64,000 bases of DNA, from the NCBI GenBank assembly GCA_030765055.1, contig CM060947.1, positions 100,132,711 through 100,196,710 of the forward strand, written 5' to 3'. Below the pieces are notes generated by a model that was given only the letters and a program-made list of their open reading frames with translations, was not told the origin of the DNA and searched no databases. The DNA is from Mantis religiosa (lineage: Eukaryota; Arthropoda; Insecta; Mantodea; Mantidae). Below, piece after piece: positions 11,700 to 22,043 of this stretch (position 1 is the stretch's first letter; each line of letters begins with the position of its first letter). Position numbers and translations under genes: made by a program.

Positions 11700-11956
11700 T
11701 CTCTGACATCAACTTGGAAACATCTCTAATAAAATACGTTAATCACCCCATAGACCTTTCCGTATGGGAAAAAATCTTCATTAACAAAAATCGTCATAGA
11801 GTCATGAATTTTGAAACTCCACCACCGGACATCTTTGACAAGTACATCACGCCATCTATTGACAATACGGAGAAAGAAGAAACCACTACAACTTACACTA
11901 ATCGAGTATCAGCTGAGGATAGGAGCAAGAGCTCTTGGAACATGTCCTGTGAATAA
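11700..11956 (+). pseudogene. PLE delta GIY-YIG C-terminus, second (inverted) arm
   Basis: Repeats the C-terminal residues of the reverse arm (D-I-N-L-E-T-S-L-I-K-Y onward) with no amino-acid change until the hammerhead region, so the two arms are recent copies of one another. Confidence 0.8.
11910..11949 (+). ncRNA. Hammerhead ribozyme, PLE delta second arm, GAAA mutated
   Basis: Same structure as the 10989-11028 copy, but GAAAC reads GGAAC: one A-to-G change in an invariant core position, expected to abolish cleavage. Confidence 0.65.
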
Positions 11957-12016
11957 ACAGTGTGAGTGAAGCAATGTGTCAATATCTTCTCGATTCAATT
12001 TTGTCTGTTTCAAAGT

Positions 12017-12590
12017 TTAATTGAATGAATCAATGAATGGTTAATTGAATATAATACATTAAGTGCTGTAGTTTTACTAATGTTCTCATGATTTAAATGT
12101 TAAATTTCTTCACCTCATTGGTACAAAATAAGTTATTTCCTACTATCTTTTGATGGACTTAAATGTGCTTCAGTATCTTGGCAATTGTTACAGTGTAGAT
12201 CCCTTATTCTTGGCAAAGTATTTCTTTTTTTTTTGGCTTATGTTTTGATTTACTTCACTTGGCTGACAGTTTCTCTTTTCCCTCTAATAAAAACTTCTCA
12301 GGTTTTCTTTAAAGTTCTTTTTATTCTTTCCTTTCTGAAAAAGAACATTAAAAAGTGCATACATATTACCAACTATTATATATTTTTTCTAAAAAGCTAA
12401 TCCTTTATAAGCTTCTGTATTAGATGCCAGATCAGTTACTAAAGTTCATTTTATTTATGAACTAAAATATTTGCAGAACTGACTAATAGAACTTCCTTAT
12501 ATAATTGAGGGTGACAGTTATTAATTGAAAATCCAGGAAATTCCTTTAAATGTAGTGTCTAAATTTGGCCCTTACTATCCATAAGGCTAA
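12017..12590. other. No gene seen (intron)
   Basis: AT-rich sequence with T-runs. The 71-residue hydrophobic frame at 12185-12400 is compositional. Confidence 0.45.
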
Positions 12591-13095
12591 TGTGCTTCAA
12601 CAAAATCTGCCATGACATTAAGTTTGAGAATAGCATCTTTTATTTTCATTGGTGCTTCCTGCCTTATAAAGTTTCTCTCCATTCACAAACCTCTTCTTGC
12701 TTCTAGCATGTATAAGAATGAGCCGATTTCCTGCATTGTAACTTTCGGCCACTTCACAAGCTCTTCAGACTGCTAGCACCTCTTCACGGTTATGTTACTG
12801 TCCAACCAAGTTTCATTTAAAAAAGTGAGGTTTCGGACAGATTCCCGCAAACGATTGATATGTATAAAGTGCTCATGATGCCACAGTACAATTTCAGGTT
12901 TCTCAACAAAAATCTTTCATATGCTTCCACATTTTCTCCACTTAAAGCCAATATTTTTCAAAATCCTTATTGAAGATTTTTGCTCCAAGGAAAATGTATC
13001 CTCTGCTTAACAGTCAGCAGGAATTTCTTTGCTGTTCGGAACTACTTTTTGTATTTTGTGGAATTCCTGAACAGCATTCTGGATAACACACTTAC
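12590..13095 (-). pseudogene. IS630-like (Tc1/mariner superfamily) transposase remnant
   Basis: Reverse strand, in order: L-K-N-I-G-F-K-W-R-K (about 12960), V-E-K-P-E-I-V-L-W, N-R-L-R-E-S-V-R, then T-F-L-N-E-T-W-L-D-S-N-I-T-V-K (about 12785-12830). This is the Y-L-D-E-T-W first-aspartate block, with D changed to N. After a break it gives L-I-L-I-H-A-R-S-K-K-R-F-V-N-G-E-K-L-Y-K (about 12650-12710). Same family as the copies at 49644 and 54414 but far more diverged. No terminal repeats found. Confidence 0.6.
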
Positions 13096-13233
13096 CAAAT
13101 ACATCCACAAACACTTTTTGATTACATAGAAAATGAAGCTAGTTACAGTGAAGCAATAAATATTACACAAATATAAATATTTGCTACTAAATCTCCACTT
13201 ATCTTAAGAAATTGATGTTAATACTTCTTTCTA

Positions 13234-13278
13234 ATGGAAATCGATTTCGAAGACAAATTGCATTCGTCCTCAGTCCAT
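13234..13278 (-). ncRNA. Hammerhead ribozyme motif, PLE zeta
   Basis: Reverse strand: helix I ATGGA with TCCAT (5 bp), core CTGAGGA, helix II starting GAA...TTC with internal mismatches, GAAA, short helix III AT...AT. A diverged second copy on the forward strand is at 13698-13742. Confidence 0.55.
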
Positions 13279-13697
13279 CAAACACAAATTCTGTTGTCAA
13301 GGAAATCTCGGTTACCATGTTTTTTCTTTTGTTACATTATGTTTTTAGCATTACCAACAGCTAAAGACGAAATAAATCTAAAAACGGAATCAACTACTGG
13401 TATGTCAAAATTCATTACACCATGTTTATTTTTTAAAATAAATATCTTTTCCCAAACTATTAAATCTATGGGACCATTTAAAACAGTTATTAAAACAAAT
13501 GTTCCCATAGATTTAATAGTTTGGGAAAAGTTATTTATTTTAAAAAATAAACATGGTGTAATGAATTTTGACATACTGGCAGTTGATTCTGTTTTTAGTT
13601 TTGTTTTGTCTTCAAATGTTGGTAATGCTGAAAACTTAACATAACAAAAGTAAAAACATGGTAACCGAGATTTCCTTGACAACGGAGTTTGCGTTTG

Positions 13698-13742
13698 ATG
13701 GACTGAGGACGAATGCGATTTGCCTTCGAAATTGATTTCCAA
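13698..13742 (+). ncRNA. Hammerhead ribozyme motif, PLE zeta second arm
   Basis: ATGGA, CTGAGGA and GAAA are present in order, but the closing strand reads TCCAA, costing the outermost pair of helix I. Confidence 0.5.
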
Positions 13743-13831
13743 TAGAAAGAAGAAAGAAGTATTAACATCAATTTCTTAAGATAAGTGGAGATTTAGTAGC
13801 AAATATTTATATTTGGTAACACTTTTTTATT

Positions 13832-14310
13832 GTCTTTCCGTGATAATTTCTGTTTATGCAATCATTGCCACACGTCACCAGTCTACCCTCCTTAACCGAC
13901 TCCCCCTCACCCTGTGACCATACAGAGCTTGATGGAGCATTTAGAGACTTTACAAATAGAAGGTAATGAACAGCTTTGCAATATCATTATGAGCATATTT
14001 GTTGGATTTTGCTGTACTACTAGTGCAAGTTAATATAGTTCATGTAATGGATTATCATTAATATAACTGGAAGTTATATTGACTTCAGCTGTGAAAGCCT
14101 ACACTCTCTCATGATTAACATTAACACCATACTTTTGAAACTCAGGGTGCATTCTATTGTTGAGCAACTATCTTACCCCCAAACTAATTTGTCACATTTT
14201 CACCTACAAGGAAGAATGTGCAATTGCCAAATTTCTTCAAAAGAAGAAACATTTGCACATAAAATGCTTTCAGTATAAATAATTAGGCAACTTTGGAAAT
14301 TGCTAAATAA
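13832..14310. other. No gene seen (intron)
   Basis: Unique-looking AT-rich DNA without open frames of note. Confidence 0.45.
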
Positions 14311-14370
14311 CCATTTGCTCTAAAATTAGTCAAATGAGTCAACCTTGTATATACTTTTCTCCACGTACAA

Positions 14371-14406
14371 CTGACAATAGGGAAAAAGTTTCCAGAAACT
14401 AGTCTT
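14371..14406 (+). ncRNA. Degenerate hammerhead motif
   Basis: CTGACAA, T, helix II GGGAAA with TTTCC, GAAAC, TA, GTC. The core has one change (CTGACAA for CTGANGA) and helix I does not pair well. Confidence 0.4.
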
Positions 14407-14641
14407 CATCAAAAAACTTGTAAGTGGAGAAAAGTATATACAAGGTTGACTCATTTGCCTAATTTTAGTAACAATGGCACTCCATTTTCTGAAATACTTC
14501 TTTTTATTCTATATAACCATTTGCTCATTAAGTAGAAAATTAAGCTAGCCACAGTGAAGCAATAAATATTACACAAATATAAATATTTGCTACAAAGGCT
14601 TCACTTATCTTAAGAAATTGGTGTTAATACTTCTTTCTAAT

Positions 14642-14685
14642 GGAGATCGATTTCAAAAACATATTGTTTTTCATCATCAGTCAAC
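14642..14685 (-). ncRNA. Hammerhead motif, PLE zeta-like
   Basis: Reverse strand CTGATGA, helix II AAAAAC with GTTTTT around AATAT, then GAAA and ATCGAT. The core is intact, but helix I pairing is weak. Confidence 0.5.
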
Positions 14686-14895
14686 TCTGTTTTTGAAAGC
14701 GATCTCCATTAGAAAGAATTATTAACACCAATTTCTTAAGATAAGTGAAGCCTTTGTAACAAATATTTATATTTGTGTAATAGCCATTTGCTCTTCTTAA
14801 ATAGTTATAAATAAAAGCATTGTGAAAAGTGAAGCTAATTTCATGTTGAAAGACCTTTTAAAACTTGAAACTTTGCTCACGTCTATTTAAAAAAT

Positions 14896-14936
14896 CAGGA
14901 GCATTTTTGGAACTATTGCAGCCCCATCCTCAGCTG
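14896..14936 (-). ncRNA. Degenerate hammerhead motif
   Basis: Reverse strand helix I CAG with CTG, core CTGAGGA, T, helix II GGGGCT with AGTTCC; GAAAC is decayed to AAAAA. Confidence 0.45.
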
Positions 14937-15079
14937 ATTAGCAGCTAAATGGATGTGGGTGAAGTTTCAAGTTTTAAAAGGTATGACTTAATTTTAAGTC
15001 TTTCAACCATTTGCTCCTTTATATTTAGTGGTGCATGTGAAATTTTGAAATGTGTTTAACTTAACCTTTTCTGTTTCAG

Positions 15080-15243
15080 TGATTGAAAATGTTGTAGAAC
15101 AGCCACACTATCAATCAAGAGTGAAATATGTAAATACACCAGTGCCAGCACAACAAATAATACAACAGCAATCACCTACTCAAATGGTAAATCAGGTTCT
15201 ACGAACAATAAATAATGCAGTTACATTGCAAGATGGCAGAAAG
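15080..15243 (+). CDS. Host gene exon b
   Basis: Acceptor CTGTTTCAG ends at 15079. The first two bases (TG) complete exon a's split codon. Reads I-E-N-V-V-E-Q-P-H-Y-Q-S-R-V-K-Y and continues with Q-Q and T-L-Q-D-G-R-K. The donor AAG|GTTGGT at 15243/15244 leaves phase 0, which matches exon c. The alternative GTATAA four bases later would break phase. Rich in Q, V and N; no known domain. Confidence 0.8.
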
Positions 15244-15682
15244 GTTGGTATAAAATATTGAAAATTTACATGCCTTACAGGACTATTGAGTATCCATTTG
15301 CTACAAGTTGGTTGTATAATATTGAGCTTTCTAAACTTTTAGTCACAGTTTTCTTTCCAAGGACAGATCCTCGACTGAAAATCTAGCTTCCTCTATTCTT
15401 CCTTCTTTTCTACCTGAGAATGTGAAGAATTAATTTTAATACACTATATCATTTGCTATCTTTTTCTTGTTTACCAGTGTTACAGTGCTTCTGTTGGCAG
15501 TTTCTTCTTATGTAGTAGCCCATCTGTTTGTTCTATCAGAATTTCCTTTCTTTCATTCATTCTGTTTAAACAATTCCATCATTGGTTTTTCCTGTACATT
15601 CCACATAATTCATTCTTTACCTTATCCACATTTTAAACTCTTGCTTTCACTAATACTGTAGTGTACAAGTTTCCATACTGTA
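15244..15682. other. No gene seen (intron)
   Basis: T-rich sequence. The 64-residue frame at 15467 is hydrophobic by composition. Confidence 0.45.
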
Positions 15683-16114
15683 ACTTTGTGGGTTCGTAGA
15701 ATTAAAAGTCCAATTTGCAGAAATTCTAAATGTTCTTTATTTCCATAGAAATACACTCTGTTCAATTCTTACAGTAGCATAATACATCACATACACAAAT
15801 ACAATCTGCCAAGGTCATTGACCACAACAAAGAGTGCCTGCCTTGGTATCGTAGATGGTAGCGTGTCTGCCTCATGTTCAAGAGGTCCCGAGTTTGAAAC
15901 TTGGTCAGGGTGAGTAACCTGGATAAGGTTTTTTCCGGGCCTTTTCCTTATCCTGAAAGACGAATGTCAGGTAACACTAAGCTCCATGGACCATTTCCGC
16001 AGACCTTTATCTCTGTGCTGTGTTTATCTGCTTAGGCAAGCTGTTTATCTTCGACCGGCACCATCTGTACATATCTCTTTACGGTGCATTATTGTAAATA
16101 ATGGGTTCGCGACA
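15683..16114 (-). repeat. Gypsy LTR (reverse), split by a SINE
   Basis: Starts with the complement of the shared LTR end (CTTTGTGGGTTCGTAGAATT, followed by AAAAG) and ends with the complement of TGTCGCGAACCC at 16103-16114. The middle (about 15830-16055) is a SINE insertion. Confidence 0.65.
15835..16055 (+). repeat. tRNA-derived SINE family 2, copy 1
   Basis: tRNA-like head with GGTAGCGTGTCTGCCTCATG and a decayed B box GAGTTTGAAACTTGG, then the body TAACCTGGATAAGGTTTTTT...CCTTATCCTGA. Copies at 18660, 29230, 29886 and 38190 share this order. Confidence 0.7.
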
Positions 16115-16253
16115 CTGCTTCCTCCTCAAGGCTGGTTGTCCTGAACAGCACCATCGTCATGGGCCAGACGATCCAGGTATAACACCATCTTTCCACGGGG
16201 CACCTTCTGGATGCGGTAGACCATGCCGTTAATCCTCTTCAGGAACTGCTACG
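16115..16253 (-). pseudogene. Gypsy integrase C-terminal end, reverse fragment
   Basis: Complement of the V-V-Y-R-I-Q-K-V-P-R-G-K-M...L-D-R-L block that precedes the LTR in copies B-D. It is joined tail to head with the forward copy that begins at 16254. Confidence 0.65.
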
Positions 16254-17364
16254 GTCCTTCAGGAGGACACCTGGGAGCAAACCGAACAATCAACAAACTC
16301 TGTCAGCGCTATTACTGGCTGATGCTCCGAGCAGATACTGAGAGATGGTGCCATCAATGCCACGTGTGCGCAGCGAGTTGCGGGCCCCAAACTAGGAGCT
16401 GGGGTCGCATACATTGGTACAACGTCGGAGTGCCATTCAAACACATCACTGTCGACATAGCTGGACCATTCCCAATGTCCGAACGAGGTAACAAGTACTT
16501 GATGGTGGCCGTGGACTCTTTACCAAGTGGCCGAAGGTGTATGCCATCCTGAACCAGGAGGCGAAGACAATCACAGACTGCCTGGTGGAGCAACTGTTGT
16601 GCCGTTTTGGGGTGCCGTTAGAGCTCCACAGCGACCAGGGCACCAATTCTAAGTTTAACCTGATGAAGGAGGCACTGGAAAGACTTGGTGAACAAGACCC
16701 GCACAACACATTTACATCCGCAGTTGGACGGGATGGTCGAGAGGTACATCAAGACACTAGAAGAACATTTGAGGAAGGTCGTGGCCAGCCATCAGCGAGA
16801 CTGGGACGTTAAGGTGCTGCTGTTCCTGCTGGCCTACCACTCATCAACACACGACACCATTGGGATGACGCCAGCCAGCTTAATGTTAGGCCGGTCGGCC
16901 GACCGCCTGTGGTGCCGTATGTAGTAAAAGCGGGCGTTAAACACTACACATTTAATGTTTGGCCGAGAGTTACGCCTCCCTTGTGACCTCGCTTTTGGGA
17001 GTACCCTGAAGCAAAACAGTCAGCTACGGAGTATGTGGAGAGCCTCGTGGATCATATCCACAACATGCACGAGATGGCTTATCAGAATATCCAGATGGCG
17101 AGCGACCGCATGAAGACCCGGTACGACATGCAAGCCAACAGCCAAGGATTACAGGAAGGTGACCTGGTCTGGTTGTACCGCCCTACCAGGACCAAGGGAC
17201 GCTGCCCGGAACTTCAACAGCCATGGCAAGGACCGCACTGTGTGGTAAAGAGGATTAACGACGTGGTCTACCACATCCAGAAGGTTTCCCGAGTAAAAAT
17301 GTTCGTTGTATACCTGGATCGTCTGGTCCGCTACGATGGTGCTGTTCGGGACGACCAGCCTTGA
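16254..17364 (+). pseudogene. Gypsy copy B integrase
   Basis: The HHCC zinc finger reads G-G-H-L...N-R-T-I-N-K-L...H-Q-C-H-V-C-A-A (16262-16372). The core has T-V-D-I-A-G-P-F-P (first catalytic D) and L-H-S-D-Q-G-T-N (second D) with a frameshift near 16520; a second break is near 16690. The C-terminal domain is G-D-L-V-W-L-Y-R-P-T-R-T-K-G-R and P-W-Q-G-P-H (17160-17240). No chromodomain. A junk segment at 16915-16965 duplicates a border. It would insert cDNA into chromosomes if intact. Confidence 0.75.
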
Positions 17365-17374
17365 GGAGGGAGCA

Positions 17375-17788
17375 GTGTTGCGAGCCATTGTTGCGACTGG
17401 CGCGGCCTGCGTGCACAAAGGGACAGATAGTGCAGTGCAGAGATAAAAAACTTACCAAAACAGATAAAAGTAGATGACTGGAAGGTTTGCTTTCTTGATT
17501 GTTACAGAAAATATCACTAATTTCTAAATCAATGAGTGGAGGTATAAAAAAGAAGCCGCGACTCGCTAGTTTGGACAGTTGTAATTGGACTCGATAGTTA
17601 TGAGTGTGCAGCTGTGATTTGAAAGTCAACTCATTTGTTTATGTGTGCAGAAGGGATGAGAGATTGTGTTGGTTTATGTTACATAATTCTGCTATTGGCA
17701 GGGCTGTACAACATGTTTCTACTGAAATAAAGAGCATTTTGAATTTCTGCAAACTTGACTCTTAATTTTACGAACCCACAAAGTCACA
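17375..17788 (+). repeat. 3' LTR of Gypsy copy B
   Basis: Begins TGTTGCGAGCC after GAGGAGGGAGCAG and ends ACGAACCCACAAAGTCACA. The polyadenylation signal AATAAA is at about 17729. The solo LTR at 42621 belongs to this subfamily (shared ACAAAGGGACAGATAGTGCAG near the start). Confidence 0.8.
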
Positions 17789-18659
17789 TTATCATGGATT
17801 ACCCTCATATATGGAAATAGTAAATCTATTTATATATATTGACGATAACTTCTGTGTATGTCTTTACACCACTTGCAAAAGTTAAAGGCATATGAATGCT
17901 GGCCAATGCTCAAGCGGAGCGCTGTTGCCAAGCGTAGTACGTGCACCTGCAGAGTTGTATGTACTTAAGAGCAGTTTTACCTGCCACCAAAGGTTTTGGC
18001 TATTCTTCCCGTAATTAAACAGCACATTAAATATTCCTAAAATATTAAGATCTTACCTTGACACACGTCACAGCAGTGGAACAGCAACCACGGTTTCCAA
18101 TCCAGTAACTCACTTTCCGACTTCATGAATCTTTCCCGGAGATTGAAACACAGGTATGCTCCCTTTTTTTAAGGGTGCAGCTGCTTCACTACAAATTCGT
18201 GACACTGTGTGCACACTACCTACACCACAAGGTTAGAGTTAATTGCTGGGATTTTGAAAAATGTGCAGTTGCCCTATATCCTGGATTAGAGAGCTCTCGT
18301 AAAAACTTGTTCTTATTAAATATAATTTTTCTTCCCTGAGAATGAATCACTTTACGTTTGTTGATCTAAAAATCACTTGTCCCAGCTTTGAGGGACATGT
18401 TTACACACTTGGATCACAAACACTGGAAAAAAGATATGTGTATAATAATAATTGAATGTAATATTAACAGTATTTCAGCTCGAGTTCACACGACTTAACG
18501 ATGCCATCCACTTTAACAACACAACACCTCTACTCTGAAAACAAACTCAAAATTAACTCTGTTTCGAACTGTGTGACTTCTGTTTTATAGTAGGTTCATT
18601 ATTTATTTGTGCTTGAGATAAATATTATGAGGAAAGAATGGTGGTGTTTTTCAGGATTA

Positions 18660-18905
18660 TCTATTGATTTTTTAATTTTACATCCTCCAACGTTAAGTCA
18701 TATCGGACGATGAATGAAATGGGTGAAATGATGCTTAGATGTATCTGGGGTCCATGGAGTTACCCGACATTTGTCTTTCAAGATAAGGGAAAACCCTGGA
18801 AAAAACCTTATCCAGGTAACTCACCCTGACTGAAATTCGAACTCGGAACCTCTTGAACATGAGGCAGACATAGTACCATCTATGCTACTGAGGCGGGCGT
18901 CTGTT
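18660..18905 (-). repeat. tRNA-derived SINE family 2, copy 2
   Basis: Complement of the 15835 copy: GGAAAAAACCTTATCCAGGT with ACTCACCCTGAC and CGAACTCGGAACCTCTTGAA. Its 3' end includes CATCCTCCAACGTTAAGTCA, also seen at 52540 and 38390. Confidence 0.7.
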
Positions 18906-18925
18906 GAATGGATGGATGTTGGGTG

Positions 18926-19510
18926 TAACCATAACCATGTGAAGATAAAAAGTGCTTCGCTCGCGTTATAAGTATCGTAGAGACAGGATTTTTGTACGGT
19001 CATGATCAGAAAGTAAAATTCTTTCTTGTTATAAGATTGATATCTGTAATTTTCACATATTTATCCGTAACATTTAACCATAACCATTTGAAAGATAAAA
19101 TATGTATTGCTCATGCTCTAAGTATCGTAGAGACAGGATTTTTATACGGTCATGATCAGAAGGTAAAATTCTTTCTTGTTATAAGATTGATATCTGTAAG
19201 TTTCACATATTTATCCGTAACATTTAACCATAACCATTTCAAAGATAAAATATGCATCGCTCATGCTCTGAGTATTGTAGAGACAGGATTTTTATACTGT
19301 CATGATCAGAAAATAACATTCTTTTTATTATACAATTGGCATCTGTAATATTCAAATATTTATCCGTAACATTTAACTATAATCATGTGAAAGATAAAAT
19401 GTGCATCGCTCTTGTTCTAAGTATCCTAGAGACAGGATTTTTGTATGGTCATGATCAGAAAATATAATTCTTTCTTATAAGATCTGTCATTTTTCAAACA
19501 TTTATCCGAG
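18926..19510. repeat. 150-bp minisatellite, about 4 units
   Basis: AGACAGGATT recurs at 18981, 19131, 19281 and 19430 (spacing 150, 150, 149). Each unit also holds CATGATCAGAAA and a TTATCCGTAACATTTAACC block. Units differ by scattered substitutions. Confidence 0.9.
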
Positions 19511-20432
19511 CATAATGAATTAAAATAATGTTCTCAGTTCAGGCGCGCAAGATGCGTGTACCATTCGGCAGCGCTGCTAGGCAGGGCAAGCTTAGGATTG
19601 GCTGAGTCTGCAGTACGGGCTGCCTCCATATGTCTAACTTTTGCAAAGATTATAATACAGCTTACCTCAGGTCATGGATATGAATAGCCATAGTGTACAA
19701 AGATTTTTACATTATAAAACAAAATATTGTCCTACCGTAAAATTTGTTTAATGGAACTGCGGTTAACTGTAACCTGGCTCATCTCTAATGAAGGAAGGCG
19801 GAGGAAGAAACAATAAAAAAGTATGAGTGTCAGTTTCATGCTGATGATGTTGTTGCAACAGTTTGCAATATTCTGTTGCCTCAACTTTGAAATCTAATAC
19901 AAATACTTAGCAATTAATTTGTACCCTTACCCTAATTCCAAGAAATGCGGTACTATTTATGAAATATTAACTAGTTGCATATTGTGTTCATTGTGGAGGC
20001 ACACTTATTTTTCTTGTTTGTGTTGGTCAGATTTGTTTCGATGGCTGTTGAGGGGGAGGAGAAAGCATGTTGTAATAAGCATTGAATAGAAGTCAAAAGC
20101 ATTAAAACTTTTTGTATTAAGGTTGTCTTACCTGTTGTGGAACAAAGCAGTGGATCAAGACCAACCTATGTAGTGGTTTTAAACAGTACCATGATACAGC
20201 TTTTTGTATTTAAAAAAATATTAATAATTTTATCTGATAGACTTTATACATTGTGATTCATATTTGAATACTGTACATACCTGGTTTTTATTAAGCATTA
20301 TTAAATGCAATTTTGAATGCAATTATTTTCATTTTTATGCTCCATGGATTATTGAAAAATGCACTATCTGAAATGACTGGCGTGGTTAATTTGGCTAAGC
20401 AAAGTTGTACTGCATATTATTATTATTGTCAT

Positions 20433-20515
20433 AATTATTAGCGAAACATGTCCTCAAAATAGGTACGTAAGTGAAGCCGATGTGTAATAAATACGACTCA
20501 TCTATAAATTAATAA
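20433..20515 (+). repeat. PLE family beta right-end fragment
   Basis: AGCGAAACATGTCCTCAAAATAGGTACGTAAGTGAAGC followed by the AATAAATACGACTCATCTA end matches 27488-27553. It includes only the 3' half of that family's hammerhead. Confidence 0.7.
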
Positions 20516-21408
20516 TATTAATATTGTTATTGTTATCATTTTTGTTATTGAACGTTACTACCAGAAGCAGATTCAGGATACATCTCATTAAGTTCTCTTG
20601 TGAACAAGATCTTTCACACAAGAACACATTGATATAATATTTTGGAATATAGTACACATATTTACACCAGCATTTGTAAAAATTGCAACAAGTGAACCCA
20701 AACTTGGTAGATGTATAGAACAATGTGCCAGAGTAAGTGATTAGAATTACAAAGAGACAGGATATGTTTAGATCTTGCAGTTCTGTTTTATAGGTCATTG
20801 TAACAGGTAGTTTAGTAAGCGAAGAGCTGTCAAAGTAGAAATGTGAAAATAGGGGTGTGTGTGGGGGGGGGGGGGGGTGGGGGCGGGTGGGGGTGGGTGC
20901 AGGGGTGTGTGGGTGTGTTTTTAGAATAGGGCAGAATGACCAGTCTCCAAGAAGCAGGTTAGTCAGACCTGCTCATACAGAGCATACTGCTTTGACAGTG
21001 TTGCATATATAGAAGCAGTGAGTAAGAAGAGGGTTTTAAAGTGTCAAGCAGATACTAGATCTTGCATATGACCACAGCTCAGGGTAACCAGCATGTTATC
21101 TCTATGGTCATAATGGATCACTCAGGTTCATCCAATGTTGGCTCAATCCTAACTACAATGGCGTGAACCTGTCTGCTGTAGGTAGGACTAGTTGTGCTCA
21201 TACCATTTTGTTTGTTTCTATTGTCCAAAAACCACAGGTATGTATAACTGCAGTGGGTATGAGAATGCCGTCACTGGTGTGTTGAGTGGCAAAATGTTTG
21301 TTTTCATACGAATCTTGCTTAATTGTGCCCTAAAGTGATTGTCATATATGTATGTTTGACAGTACCCTGCAAGAGCAATCTGGCAGCCAACTTGTTGAGC
21401 AGCATATT
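20516..21408. other. No gene seen; G-rich stretch at 20864-20930
   Basis: Contains a run of about 14 G near 20864, then GGGTGGGGG repeats to 20930, which could form G-quadruplexes. Otherwise nothing recognisable. Confidence 0.5.
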
Positions 21409-21420
21409 AGACTAAAATAA
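21409..21420. repeat. Target-site duplication of PLE alpha-1 (left)
   Basis: AGACTAAAATAA, repeated exactly at 22192-22203. Confidence 0.85.
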
Positions 21421-21467
21421 ATTAACTTTAAAGAGAGTCGATTAAAGACACTAGACAACACTTACTT

Positions 21468-22043
21468 TTAAATTTTTCCGGAACTAGTTTCAGAGGCTTT
21501 GCCTCTATCATCGGCCGGCTCTCGACTGATTCTCGTTGGTGTAGCTGACGATACCTTGTCACAGGTTTCCTCTGGTGGCGGCTCAAGGAACTTACTGAAC
21601 AAATCCTTCTGGGGGATGTCGAAATTGAATACTTTGTTCCTATTTTTTGAAATGAAGATTTGTTCCCATGTGGATAGTTCTTGTTTTCCTGATGTATGTT
21701 TCAGTAGTTTTGGTTCTGGATTTATGTTGTGGTTTTTTTCCCAAAAATGTGTGGCAACTGCTGATTTTTCTAATTGTTTATATTTTATGTTTCTAAAGTG
21801 TTCCTTTGCTCTTGTTTCTAAATTTCTTTTTGTTTTTCCAATATAAATTTGACTACAGTCATTGCATTCAATTTGATATATACCAGATTTTTTGTTTGAT
21901 GGAATGGCATCTTTGATGTTTGAGCAAATTAGGTTTTTTAAGGAGAAATGGTTGACTGGTGCTAGTTGAATATTTTGTTTTTTGAAGACTTTTTTGAATT
22001 TATCATAGGCCCATGGATGGTAAGTGAATTTTTTGAAAATCAT
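21468..22043 (-). CDS. PLE alpha-1 GIY-YIG endonuclease (RT lost)
   Basis: 191 open residues. The N-terminal F-T-Y-H-P-W-A-Y-D-K-F-K-K-V-F is the linker that follows the RT in PLEs. Then S-G-I-Y-Q-I-E-C-N-D-C-S-Q-I-Y-I-G-K-T-K-R-N-L-E-T-R (GIY, zinc-like CxxC, YIG, arginine), E-H-F-R-N-I, A-V-A-T-H-F-W-E-K-N-H, and W-E-Q-I-F-I-S-K-N-R-N-K-V-F-N-F-D-I-P. The domain is uninterrupted, but without RT the element cannot move by itself. The reading runs into the hammerhead at its end. Confidence 0.8.
   Translation of the reverse strand: MIFKKFTYHPWAYDKFKKVFKKQNIQLAPVNHFSLKNLICSNIKDAIPSNKKSGIYQIECNDCSQIYIGKTKRNLETRAKEHFRNIKYKQLEKSAVATHFWEKNHNINPEPKLLKHTSGKQELSTWEQIFISKNRNKVFNFDIPQKDLFSKFLEPPPEETCDKVSSATPTRISREPADDRGKASETSSGKI
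21478..21518 (-). ncRNA. Hammerhead ribozyme, PLE alpha-1
   Basis: Reverse strand: helix I CCGG with CCGG, core CCGATGA (C where U4 is normal), unpaired T, helix II AGAGGC with GCCTCT around AAA, GAAAC, helix III AC with GT around TA, site GTT. Confidence 0.65.

Larger units (their letters stand above)
10891..12002. mobile_element. Penelope-like element delta, inverted dimer
   Basis: Bounded by an exact 14-bp duplication. A reverse-strand arm (about 10944-11693) encodes the GIY-YIG region. It joins head-to-head with a shorter forward arm (11694-11990) repeating the last ~290 bp. Both arms end in the same sequence (GAATCGAGAAGATATTGAC and its complement). ACAGTG lies at 10914, 23 bp inside the left duplication. 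Each arm carries a hammerhead motif. 5'-truncated: the RT is almost entirely missing. Confidence 0.85.
13124..13817. mobile_element. Penelope-like element zeta, long hairpin
   Basis: Flanked by AACACTTTTTGATT (13110-13123) and AACACTTTTTTATT (13818-13831), a duplication with one mismatch. Two inverted arms of about 320 bp meet near 13490. Each encodes only the tail of the GIY-YIG protein (P-I-D-L-I-V-W-E-K-x-F-I-L-K-N-K-H-G-V-M-N-F-D-I), readable outward in both directions. ACAGTG is at 13145, 21 bp inside the left end. Each arm has a hammerhead motif. Confidence 0.8.
14311..15016. mobile_element. Three PLE-derived hairpins in series at one target sequence
   Basis: CCATTTGCTC occurs at 14311-14320, 14517-14526, 14784-14793 and 15007-15016, bracketing three different inverted-repeat inserts of about 196, 257 and 213 bp. 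The middle insert is PLE zeta (arms match 13145-13230). Its ACAGTG at 14551 is 24 bp inside. The third has AAGTGAAG instead. All three carry hammerhead-like cores and no protein coding. Confidence 0.75.
17870..19655. mobile_element. Non-autonomous DNA element with imperfect inverted ends
   Basis: The left end (about 17873-17950: TTGCAAAAGTTAAAGGCATATG, then GGCCAATGC...GCGCTGTTGCCAAG) is complementary, with mismatches, to the right end (about 19555-19655: GGCAGCGCTGC...CATATGTCTAACTTTTGCAA). No transposase is seen. The interior holds a reverse SINE 2 and a 150-bp minisatellite. Superfamily not determined. Confidence 0.5.

Noticed and set aside
18926..19510. CRISPR-like repeat array
   Set aside because: Units are contiguous 150-bp tandem repeats without unique spacers, in a eukaryotic genome.
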